Position numbers and translations under genes: made by a program. The notes beneath the pieces are model-generated. The model was not told the DNA's origin. It made no database searches and worked only from the letters and a program-made list of their open reading frames with translations. DNA of 64,000 bases, taken from the NCBI GenBank assembly GCA_964407695.1, contig CAYOWQ010000001.1:434001-498000 (forward strand). Direction: 5' to 3'. Shown here piece by piece: positions 26,093 to 33,490 of this stretch (positions are counted from its first letter, which is position 1; the number at the start of each line of letters is the position of its first letter). Origin of the DNA: CAYOWQ01 sp964407695. GTDB lineage: Bacteria > Planctomycetota > Phycisphaerae > Phycisphaerales > SM1A02.

Positions 26093-27307
26093 TCACCGCG
26101 TCAATTCCGGCGAATCGCCCCGGGTGGGCGAGCGTCCCACGAGCGGAACATCCTTCAGCAAGGGAACATCGACATCGGTTCTGCCTGCTACATACTCGTC
26201 AAGGTCGATCATGGCGTTCTTCATCGCCTCTTCTGCCGCGCGCAGATCGCCGTCACTCACAAAGCCGTCGTCGTGCAGTTTCTTCGCATGTTCGAAAGCC
26301 GTGCGGGCGCTCTCTGCCCTTAGCTGAAGGCGCTCAAGGCCGAAATCGCGGCCACTCGCGGTCTGGGCTGGCGGCTCAAGCTGTTCGAGGATCCAGCGAA
26401 TTGGCTCGTGAAATCGTGGCGGCGCTTGCACAAACAGTTTCGAGCCCACGACGTTCAGATTGGCCGTGTCGCCGCCATTGTCGCGCCAGGCTTCCGGCTC
26501 AACGCTGTCAAAGATGAGCTTCTTAAGTGTCAGCACTGCGGGTTCATACGTGCTGTCCTCGACGTTGCTGATGTGACGGACAACATCGCCGATATCAAAG
26601 CTGGCGAGCACCATCTCTCGACGATCGAACGCTCGCCGGGTGGAAATCTCCACGACCTCATCATGAATGCGCCAGTCAACTCCCGGCATTTCGGCAAAGA
26701 GCCGATGAAGGGCTCCATCCAGAGTCGCCGGGTGCGAGATGGCAAGGGTCACTTGAGTGTCGAGTCCGATCCCTTCAGCCTCAATGGCACCCCAGGCCAC
26801 GGCAAGATCCTGCGGAACCATGTCATCAATGCCGCGGATCGCTTCAGCAAGAGTCACATTGGTCAAAGCGAGATTCTGAATTGTTGGTCCGGCGACTTCG
26901 GCCGCGGCCGGCTCAAAAATGGCTGGATCTCTCGTGTGATCGCCGGGTCGGTCTCTGAGGGTGGCGATTCCGAGGACCAATCCGGCACAGGCTGTAGTTC
27001 CGATCAGGATATTCATGATGCGACTCCTTGCTGTTGATCTTGTGGCGTGCCGAAAGCGCGAGGCAACCACCGCTGCATCACCCAGCTCGGTGATGGCCAG
27101 GCGTGCGGCAGGCGCCTCTTCCAATCCGTCCAGAATGAGCTCGCGGGTTCGCGAGTGCAGATGTTCTTCGAGTTCTTCTCGAATGTCGCGACTCTCGGCC
27201 ACAGGAAGGTGCGCGAGCCGCAACATGAGATTGAGCCAGGCATCGATCACTGATTCGGCGGAATCGCCGGATTGAGACGTTGCAGCATTTTCGAGGTGCT
27301 CGCTCAT
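26093..27307 (-). CDS. HAAS-like/permease-prefix membrane protein with STN-like periplasmic part
   Basis: The product has 404 residues. Residues about 20-95 (LPVAESRDIREELEEHLHSR, then AITELGDAAVVASRFRHA) resemble the HAAS/permease-prefix helical domain commonly paired with PadR regulators. One membrane helix follows (IMNILIGTTACAGLVLGIAT). Residues about 145-320 look like an STN/secretin-type alpha-beta repeat: LTNVTLAEAIRGIDD, GALHRLFAEMPGVDWRIHDE, FDIGDVVRHI. A coiled helical tail follows. Its ATG overlaps the PadR stop (ATGA), a known PadR-HAAS pairing. The fusion to an STN-like domain is unusual. Confidence 0.65.
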   Translation of the reverse strand: MSEHLENAATSQSGDSAESVIDAWLNLMLRLAHLPVAESRDIREELEEHLHSRTRELILDGLEEAPAARLAITELGDAAVVASRFRHATRSTARSRIMNILIGTTACAGLVLGIATLRDRPGDHTRDPAIFEPAAAEVAGPTIQNLALTNVTLAEAIRGIDDMVPQDLAVAWGAIEAEGIGLDTQVTLAISHPATLDGALHRLFAEMPGVDWRIHDEVVEISTRRAFDRREMVLASFDIGDVVRHISNVEDSTYEPAVLTLKKLIFDSVEPEAWRDNGGDTANLNVVGSKLFVQAPPRFHEPIRWILEQLEPPAQTASGRDFGLERLQLRAESARTAFEHAKKLHDDGFVSDGDLRAAEEAMKNAMIDLDEYVAGRTDVDVPLLKDVPLVGRSPTRGDSPELTR

Positions 27308-27687
27308 CCGGCGGCCTCCTCCGCCCGCGGCTCAGCGCCGCCCAGGAATCGCTCGATGACGGCGATATACGATCGATGGGCTTCAATCCGTTGGGTCAAT
27401 CGCCGCCGGCCCTTGGCGGAAAGTCTGTACCACTTTCGCCGCCGCCCGGGAGTCGGGTCTGCATCATTGCGCCGATCAGATCTCACCGCCTCCCATTCGG
27501 ACGTGATCAATCCCTGGTTCTCCAGACTATGAAGCAATGGATAAAGAACCCCCGGCGACATCGACATCGCTCCTCCTGACCTCGCAGCCACGCGCTTGGT
27601 AATCGCGTATCCGTAGAGCGGTCCGTCTGAAAGAACGGACAGAAGGACGAGTTCGGCCGAGTCGGGATTTGAGTTGGCGGCGGGCAC
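27304..27687 (-). CDS. PadR-family transcriptional regulator
   Basis: The product has 127 residues. GTG 27687 was chosen because GAGGA lies 6 bases upstream; the frame extends to 27765 through the probable operator. The winged-helix domain has LVLLSVLSDGPLYGYAITKR, GVLYPLLHSLENQGLI and RRKWYRLSAKGRRRL, all PadR signatures. A C-terminal dimerisation helix follows. PadR proteins repress their own operon and are released by ligands. The stop overlaps the downstream HAAS-like gene by 4 bases, so both form one operon. Confidence 0.93.
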   Translation of the reverse strand: MPAANSNPDSAELVLLSVLSDGPLYGYAITKRVAARSGGAMSMSPGVLYPLLHSLENQGLITSEWEAVRSDRRNDADPTPGRRRKWYRLSAKGRRRLTQRIEAHRSYIAVIERFLGGAEPRAEEAAG

Positions 27688-27706
27688 CGATATTCCTCGA
27701 ATGCAA

Positions 27707-27730
27707 ATATATCGGATGAAGATATATCGG
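27707..27730 (-). promoter_or_regulatory. Direct repeats in the PadR-thrS intergenic region
   Basis: ATATATCGG occurs at 27707-27715 and again at 27722-27730, a 15-base period, about 20 bases upstream of the PadR start. A partial third element (CGATAT) lies at 27688-27693. The AT-rich TATATC cores may be -10 elements or PadR half-sites. They are unlike the surrounding GC-rich sequence. Confidence 0.45.
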
Positions 27731-27783
27731 TCAACACTCAAAACCAATGTTTCTTGACTTTCCATTCCGGCCGCCTAAGTTTG

Positions 27784-27843
27784 ATGGTCTCCATGAAAAT
27801 GGCTTCCCCCAGCACGTACACGACCACCAGCCGTTCAGGCTGA
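27784..27843 (+). CDS. Threonine-rich leader peptide of thrS
   Basis: A 19-codon frame begins at ATG 27784 (ATGs at 27793 and 27799 are also in frame) and ends at TGA 27841-27843. It encodes a peptide whose second half reads STYTTTSRSG: codons 11, 13, 14 and 15 are Thr (ACG, ACG, ACC, ACC). It lies 121 bases upstream of the threonyl-tRNA synthetase gene and is followed by a strong terminator hairpin. Such control codons are the hallmark of leader peptides in ribosome-mediated attenuation. The ribosome binding site is weak. No homologous leader is known to me. Confidence 0.75.
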   Translation: MVSMKMASPSTYTTTSRSG

Positions 27844-27909
27844 TCGGTCGCCGTGCGCTCTCTGAATTCCCCGCACAGGCACGGCCGATCGGCCGTGCCT
27901 GTTTCTTTT
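27812..27909 (+). promoter_or_regulatory. Candidate transcription attenuator of thrS with competing helices
   Basis: Four segments can be drawn. Segment 1 (27812-27825, GCACG and CGACC) can pair with segment 2 (27846-27856, GGTCG and CGTGC). Segment 2 (27842-27856, GATCGG plus CCGTGC) can instead pair with segment 3 (27879-27890, GCACGG plus CCGATC), 12 pairs with a three-base bulge. Segment 3 also forms the 5' arm of the terminator. The Thr codons lie within segment 1 and the leader stop at the edge of segment 2. A ribosome stalled on Thr codons would free segment 2 and allow antitermination. Confidence 0.72.
27876..27909 (+). terminator. Intrinsic terminator (attenuator) upstream of thrS
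   Basis: A perfect 26-base palindrome at 27876-27901 (arms CAGGCACGGCC and GGCCGTGCCTG, loop GATC) is followed by TTTCTTTT. No plus-strand gene ends here, since the upstream gene is divergent, so the terminator can only act on the thrS leader transcript. Confidence 0.88.
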
Positions 27910-27964
27910 GTAGACTTCTAGTCTCCTATTCGGTCCGCAACGCGGTCCTCACGAGGTTCTCGAC

Positions 27965-30124
27965 ATGCCCCGCATTACTCTGCCCGATGGTTCCGTTCGC
28001 GAATACCCCCACCCAGTTTCCGCGGCTCAAGTCGCCGCCGACATCGGCCCCGGGCTTGCCAAGGCCGCCCTCGGAGCCCGGATCAATGGCGAACTCAGCG
28101 ACCTGGCTACCGTCATGGACAAGGATTCGTCGCTGGCGATTGTCACCGCCAAGCCGCGCGATGGCCGCGTTGACCCCGACGCGCTCTTCCTGATTCGCCA
28201 CTCCACTGCCCATGTCATGGCTGAGGCGATTCAGAAACTTGTTCCGGGCGTCCAGTTGGTCTACGGCCCGCCCCTGGAAACCGGGTTCTATTACGACATG
28301 TTTGTTCCGCCGGACCGACCGCTCTCCACCGTGGATTTTGAGGCGATCGAGGCCGAAATGGCCAGGATCGTCGCCGAAAACAGGGCCTTCTGTCGCTATG
28401 AGCTCGCCCTCAATGAAGGCATGGACAAGCTGAAGCGGGAAGGCAGCAAATACAAGCTCGACAATGCCCAACGTGCCGTCGACGCCGGATCATCCAGGCT
28501 CTCGTGGTACGCCACCGGCGAACCCGGCAAGAACTGGGAGGACCTGTGTCGAGGCCCGCATGTCCCGAGCACCGGCCGCATCGGCGCCTTCAAGGTCATG
28601 TCGCTGGCGTCGTCATATTGGCATGGCGACGAGAACTCCGATCGCCTGCTTCGGGTCTACGGCACCGCCTTCGCCGACAAGAAGGAACTCGACGCTTACC
28701 TCAATCAACTCGAGGAGGCGAAAAAGCGCGATCATCGCGTCATCGGCAAGCAACTGCACCTGTTCCACATCGACGAAATGGTGGGCCAGGGCATGATCCT
28801 GTGGACCCCCAAGGGGGCGGTCATCCGGCAGGAGCTTCAGAACTTTATTGCCGCAGAGCTGCGCAAGCAGGGCTACGAGCAGGTGTTCACCCCGCACATC
28901 GGCAAACTGGATCTCTACAAGACCAGCGGCCACTATCCGTACTACAAGGATTCGCAATTCGCGCCTGTGGTGGATCGCGAGGCCCTTCAGCGACTCGCCG
29001 GCGAAGGTTGCTCGTGTGCGGAATTGAGCAATCGCCTCGAAGGCGTGTCCGCCTCGTTTGCGCGAAGTCTCAACGAGCGCACCGGCCGCGAAACCGTCAC
29101 TGCCGATCGAGTGATTCCCGACGATCAACTGCTCGACGGCTTCCTGCTCAAGCCGATGAACTGTCCGCACCACGCGCGGATCTATGCGAGTTCGCCCCAC
29201 TCGTATCGCGACCTTCCGGTACGGCTTTCCGAGTTCGGCACCGTGTATCGCTGGGAGCAATCCGGCGAGCTCAACGGCATGCTCCGGGTGCGCTGCTTCA
29301 CCCAGGACGACGCCCACCTGTTTTGCACTGAAGACCAGCTGGCTGATGAGATTCAGGGTTGCCTGAGCCTTGTGCGCATCATCTTCGATACCCTCGGAAT
29401 GAAGGAATTCCGCGTGCGGGTCGGCAAGCGCGACCCCGACAGCAACAAATACACCGGCTCACCCGAAAACTGGGAGAAGGCCGAGGCGGCCTGCCGAGAG
29501 GCGGCCAAATCTCTCGGCGTTCCCTTCACCGAAGAGCCGGGCGAAGCCGCGTTCTATGGCCCAAAGATCGACTTCGTGGTGAAGGACACCATCGGCCGCG
29601 AATGGCAGCTCGGCACCGTGCAGGTCGATTACAACATGGCCATCCGCTTCGATCTTTCCTACATCGGGCGCGACAACAAACCCCATCGTCCGGTGGTGAT
29701 TCACCGCGCCCCGTTCGGCTCGATGGAGCGATTCTGCGGGTTTCTGATCGAGCACTTCGCCGGCGCGTTCCCCACCTGGCTTTCGCCCGAGCAGGTCCGG
29801 GTGATGACCATCAGCGAGAAGTCCAACGACTACGGCCAGACCGTCGTCGGCCTGTTGAAGGCATCCGGCGTTCGCGCCAGCCTCGACGACTCCGACGAGC
29901 GCGTGCAGGCCAAGATCAAGGTTGGGGCCGACGAGAAGATTCCCTACCTGCTCGTGGTCGGCCCGCGAGATGCTGAGACCCGTTCCGTCTCGGTGCGCGC
30001 CCGCGGCATTCAGAAGGACCTTGGCGCCATGCCGCTTGACGACTTCGTGTCCCAGGTGGTCGATGAGATCTCCAGCCGAGGCGAATCCACCGTCGTTGAA
30101 GGCTTCGCCGTCCAGAGTGCGTGA
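27965..30124 (+). CDS. thrS: Threonyl-tRNA synthetase
   Basis: The product has 719 residues, longer than the usual 640-650. An N-terminal TGS domain covers about residues 1-62. The editing domain has HSTAHVMAEAIQKL (metal His) and EDLCRGPHVPSTG. The class II core has a motif 2 region, FGTVYRWEQSGELNGMLRVR, and LKPMNCPHH with the zinc Cys; the C-terminal anticodon-binding domain follows (QVRVMTISEKSNDYGQTV). About 50 extra residues lie between VVDREALQRL and FLLKPMNCPHH. It attaches threonine to tRNA-Thr and edits Ser-tRNA. Expression is probably controlled by the leader attenuator. Confidence 0.97.
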   Translation: MPRITLPDGSVREYPHPVSAAQVAADIGPGLAKAALGARINGELSDLATVMDKDSSLAIVTAKPRDGRVDPDALFLIRHSTAHVMAEAIQKLVPGVQLVYGPPLETGFYYDMFVPPDRPLSTVDFEAIEAEMARIVAENRAFCRYELALNEGMDKLKREGSKYKLDNAQRAVDAGSSRLSWYATGEPGKNWEDLCRGPHVPSTGRIGAFKVMSLASSYWHGDENSDRLLRVYGTAFADKKELDAYLNQLEEAKKRDHRVIGKQLHLFHIDEMVGQGMILWTPKGAVIRQELQNFIAAELRKQGYEQVFTPHIGKLDLYKTSGHYPYYKDSQFAPVVDREALQRLAGEGCSCAELSNRLEGVSASFARSLNERTGRETVTADRVIPDDQLLDGFLLKPMNCPHHARIYASSPHSYRDLPVRLSEFGTVYRWEQSGELNGMLRVRCFTQDDAHLFCTEDQLADEIQGCLSLVRIIFDTLGMKEFRVRVGKRDPDSNKYTGSPENWEKAEAACREAAKSLGVPFTEEPGEAAFYGPKIDFVVKDTIGREWQLGTVQVDYNMAIRFDLSYIGRDNKPHRPVVIHRAPFGSMERFCGFLIEHFAGAFPTWLSPEQVRVMTISEKSNDYGQTVVGLLKASGVRASLDDSDERVQAKIKVGADEKIPYLLVVGPRDAETRSVSVRARGIQKDLGAMPLDDFVSQVVDEISSRGESTVVEGFAVQSA

Positions 30125-30125
30125 C

Positions 30126-30422
30126 ATGAGTCTGTGGCCCGCAACCCGGCAGCAATGGCTCGTCTGGGCGTGCAACGCCCTGGCCGGATGCCTGCTGCTG
30201 GGCGCCCTCGCCTGCATCATCCTTCACGAAAACCTGGCGATCGGCGTCATCATGACGATCGCGGCCGTCATGGCCGTGCGGATTCTGGTGATCACGATTC
30301 CGGAGGTTGTGGACCCGCTTCCGCCGAGAGATCATCGTGAGAAGGTAAGCGAACCGGCGATCAGGACCAGTCAGCCAGAAGCAGGCCAAGATCATTTCCG
30401 GCGACCAAGCCGTCGCCATTGA
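30126..30422 (+). CDS. Small two-helix membrane protein
   Basis: The product has 98 residues, starting 2 bases after the thrS stop, so it is cotranscribed with thrS. Two hydrophobic helices are clear (WACNALAGCLLLGALACIIL and LAIGVIMTIAAVMAVRILVI), followed by a polar tail. Its last 62 bases overlap the convergent beta-helix gene. No family is recognised. Confidence 0.6.
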   Translation: MSLWPATRQQWLVWACNALAGCLLLGALACIILHENLAIGVIMTIAAVMAVRILVITIPEVVDPLPPRDHREKVSEPAIRTSQPEAGQDHFRRPSRRH

Positions 30423-31848
30423 GATCGAAGTCAGGATTTCGCTGGCCCCAGGCTTCGAGCAGGAGACCGAGGTCGATTCCGTCTACTACGTGGTCGCCAT
30501 TGAAATCGGCGGGCGACGCGGGGTCGCAGATTTCGTTTTCACCGCCGTCGATCCACGGGCCGCCGATATTCTTGGGTGAGTTTTCGCAGGCCACGACGCC
30601 CAAAAGCGTGACCTCGGACGAGTTGCTGATGAGCGCACCATACGACTTGCCGGTGTTTTCAGTGAATTCACAGTTGCTTACAATGGAATCGGAGGATTGA
30701 AACGCGAGTGCGCCATTGCCATTGATCGCGGTGTTGCCAATGAAAACGCAATGATCAATCTCGTTTGGAAGTCGATCGGAAACCCAGGGAAATCCTATGA
30801 CAGCGACTGCAGAGGCCGATGCATCTGCCGCATTGCCGACAAAGACCGAGTCAGACAAAGCTAGCCGCACGTCACCGCTTGCATTGAGGGCCCCGCCATC
30901 AACGACCCCTGAATTGTTGTTGAAGATGCAGCCATTGATGCTCAACTCCAAGTGTGAAAAACCAGGGACGATGCTGTCGACGTAGAGTCCGCCGCTCCAA
31001 CCACCTTGATTTGAGTCAAAGACACAATCTTGCAGCGAGATGGATGAGGGTGCAGCGTAGCCGGCGACATAGTTCACAGCAATCTTGGAATTTGACGTGA
31101 ACGTGCATCCAATCAGCTCCAGATCCCTTGTGGCCTGGATGGCCCCACCTGTCAAGGCGCTACCACCAGTCGTGTGATTGTCATGAAAAGTGCAATTGAT
31201 GCATTTGAGCATCCTCTTCGAGTAGACAGCGCCACCTCCGCCAGATTGAGCGATTGCAGAATTTCCGACAAAAGTACAGTTGGTTAATACCGCGGGGGTG
31301 CTTGAAATCGGCGGAGCGGCGACTTCAAAATAGATGGCACCTCCGGAGGCCGAAAAGCTGTGCGCCTTGGTCGTGTTAGACGTGAAGGCGCAATTGGTCA
31401 GTGAGATGTCCGACCACGCATCTACCATCAACGCGCCGCCAGCGGGACGAGCAATGTTGTTCGAGAAATTGCAGTTTAGGAAATCCGCACGCGATTTGAG
31501 AATTCTTACCGCGCCTTGTGGATAGGTCATGTCCGCATTCCGAACCGAGAGACCCTTGACCGTCGTGCCACGGCCTGATCCTGCGGGGAATGCAAGAATC
31601 GTTGTCACCAGACCGGTGCCATCGAGGATTGTGACATCCGGTCCCTCACCGATGAGCGACAGAGTCTTTCCCTTCAGCGACACACTCTCGTTGTAGGTTC
31701 CGGCGGCGATCAAGACCGAGTCACCATCCACGGCGGCATCGACAGCCGCCTGAATGGTTTCAAATTCCCCCGGTACATGAAGCTCTGATCCGTGTGCGAC
31801 GCGAAGACCGAAACTCATCACCACCACCAGCAGACAGGCATTCTTCAT
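30361..31848 (-). CDS. Secreted right-handed beta-helix protein with dockerin-like tail
   Basis: The product has 495 residues. ATG 31848 is preceded by GGAGAG and starts a signal peptide (MKNACLLVVVMSFGLRVAHG). The body repeats strands such as FETIQAAVDAAVDGDSVLIA, LTNCTFVGNSAIAQSGGGG and CINCTFHDNHTTGGSALTGG, a pectate-lyase-type parallel beta-helix of the polymorphic-outer-membrane style. No catalytic triad is obvious. The last 55 residues have two dockerin-like loops (DFNGDHVVDGIDLGLLL and DLNGDGLVAGNDLGLLL). It is likely a cell-surface or secreted carbohydrate-associated protein. Confidence 0.87.
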   Translation of the reverse strand: MKNACLLVVVMSFGLRVAHGSELHVPGEFETIQAAVDAAVDGDSVLIAAGTYNESVSLKGKTLSLIGEGPDVTILDGTGLVTTILAFPAGSGRGTTVKGLSVRNADMTYPQGAVRILKSRADFLNCNFSNNIARPAGGALMVDAWSDISLTNCAFTSNTTKAHSFSASGGAIYFEVAAPPISSTPAVLTNCTFVGNSAIAQSGGGGAVYSKRMLKCINCTFHDNHTTGGSALTGGAIQATRDLELIGCTFTSNSKIAVNYVAGYAAPSSISLQDCVFDSNQGGWSGGLYVDSIVPGFSHLELSINGCIFNNNSGVVDGGALNASGDVRLALSDSVFVGNAADASASAVAVIGFPWVSDRLPNEIDHCVFIGNTAINGNGALAFQSSDSIVSNCEFTENTGKSYGALISNSSEVTLLGVVACENSPKNIGGPWIDGGENEICDPASPADFNGDHVVDGIDLGLLLEAWGQRNPDFDLNGDGLVAGNDLGLLLADWS

Positions 31849-32025
31849 GTGTACTCTCCGAAAGACCATGCGCACTGTAAACGATTGATACAAAGGGTGT
31901 TACAGATTTTGCGAATTTACTGTGCGGCGAATGCCCGTTAGCTGAATGATCGGTAGGCATGACCGTTCACGAAGATGCCCACCAAGAGAAGTCCGTCTGA
32001 ACAAGCCGGCCTCGCCGGTCGATGA

Positions 32026-33474
32026 ATGGTCCATATGGGCCACTTCGATCTCATCTGCATTGGTTGTGGTCCGGCCGGAGAGAAGGCGGCCACCCAGGCC
32101 GCATATTTTCGCAAGTCGGTGGCCGTCATCGAAAGCGCCACCTGCCCCGGCGGCGCGATGGTCAACACGGGAACGGTCGCCAGCAAGGCGCTGCGTGAAA
32201 CCGCGCTCCTGTGCTCGGCATTTCGTCGCCGTCCGATTCCGGGTGTCGAGATGGGGCTTGATCGAAAGGTTTCCGTCGCCCGATTCATGGCTCGATGCCA
32301 CCTCGTGCAGATGCAGGAGCACGACCGAATCGAGCAGAGCCTCGATCGCCACGCGATCAAGGTTCTTCACGGCCACGGCCGCATCGTTGACCCGCATACG
32401 GTGTGCGTCACTGATCAGCTCGGCGCTGAGACTCGCCACACTGCTGAACACATCCTCATCGCCACCGGCACGCGGCCACATCGTCCCGAGCACATCACCT
32501 TCACGGATTCCCTGATTCTGGACGCCAGCACCGTGCTGTCGATCGATCGCCTTCCCGATTCGATGGTCATCGTCGGCGGTGGGGTGATCGCCTCTGAGTA
32601 TGCGTGCGTCTTCGCCGAGATGGGCGTGCGTGTCACGATGCTCGAACCGCGCGACTCGATTCTTCCGTTTCTGGATGCTGATTGCAGGGCCATTCTGCTT
32701 CAGGAAATGCAACGGCTCGAGATCCGCGTGCTGACGGGGTCGCCCGTTGCATCCGCTCGGCCGATCTCGAACGAGCGGCAGGTGGAGGTCACGACAACTC
32801 ACGGAGAGTCGCACCTCGCCGACATGATGCTCTGGGCCCTTGGCCGCGAGGGAAACACCCGCGGACTTGGGCTCGATACTGTCGGCATTGAGACGGATTC
32901 GCGCGGCCTGATCAGGGTGAATGAGCGCTACCAGACCGTGGTGCCCAGTATCTATGCCGCCGGTGATGTCATCGGATTCCCCGCCCTCGCCTCAACCGGT
33001 ATGGAGCAGGGGCGAATCGCCGCGTGCCGCATGTTTGATGTGCCGTTCAAGCAGCGATTGGCCGAGACGGTTCCGATCGGCATCTACACGATTCCGGCGG
33101 TTTCCAGTGTTGGCCTGTCGGAAGAGGACGCCCGCAAGCAGGGGCGCTTGATCGTTGTGGGGCGTGCCCGGTATGTGCACAACGTTCGCGGCCGCATGCT
33201 CGGCGATGAGACGGGACTCGTGAAGGTTGTCTTTGATCGAGAGACGCACGCCGTCCTTGGTGCTGCCGTCGTTGGCCAGGATGCGACCGAGCTTATTCAC
33301 GTGGCGCAGTTGGCGATTGTCGGCGGCATGACACTTCACGACTTGATTGAGGCGTGCTTCAACTATCCGTCGCTCACCGAAATGTTCAAGTACGCGGCCT
33401 ACAACGCCTTGCAGACCATGGCAGCAGACGAGAATCGATCGGATGTTCTCGCCGGCAGTGTGCGCGTGGCGTAG
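32026..33474 (+). CDS. SthA-like pyridine nucleotide transhydrogenase / disulfide reductase family flavoprotein
   Basis: The product has 482 residues. FAD motif CIGCGPAGEKAATQAAY, NAD motif IVGGGVIASEYACVFAEMG, GDVIGFPALASTGMEQGR and a C-terminal dimerisation domain are all present. VNTGTVASKALRE aligns with the region that in Si-specific transhydrogenase reads NTGTIPSKTLRE. Neither Cys of the usual redox pair is in place: the SthA-type position is Met (GGAMVNTGT). Thus it cannot be a lipoamide dehydrogenase; electron transfer between NADH and NADPH, or to a quinone, is more likely. An in-frame ATG at 32035 is an alternative start. Confidence 0.8.
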   Translation: MVHMGHFDLICIGCGPAGEKAATQAAYFRKSVAVIESATCPGGAMVNTGTVASKALRETALLCSAFRRRPIPGVEMGLDRKVSVARFMARCHLVQMQEHDRIEQSLDRHAIKVLHGHGRIVDPHTVCVTDQLGAETRHTAEHILIATGTRPHRPEHITFTDSLILDASTVLSIDRLPDSMVIVGGGVIASEYACVFAEMGVRVTMLEPRDSILPFLDADCRAILLQEMQRLEIRVLTGSPVASARPISNERQVEVTTTHGESHLADMMLWALGREGNTRGLGLDTVGIETDSRGLIRVNERYQTVVPSIYAAGDVIGFPALASTGMEQGRIAACRMFDVPFKQRLAETVPIGIYTIPAVSSVGLSEEDARKQGRLIVVGRARYVHNVRGRMLGDETGLVKVVFDRETHAVLGAAVVGQDATELIHVAQLAIVGGMTLHDLIEACFNYPSLTEMFKYAAYNALQTMAADENRSDVLAGSVRVA

Positions 33475-33490
33475 CAATGGGTAGCCGGAC

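Noticed and set aside
27731..27965. T-box riboswitch in the thrS leader
   Set aside because: I find no T-box consensus (AGGGTGG-N-ACCGCG) and no specifier stem; the leader peptide with Thr codons explains the terminator better.
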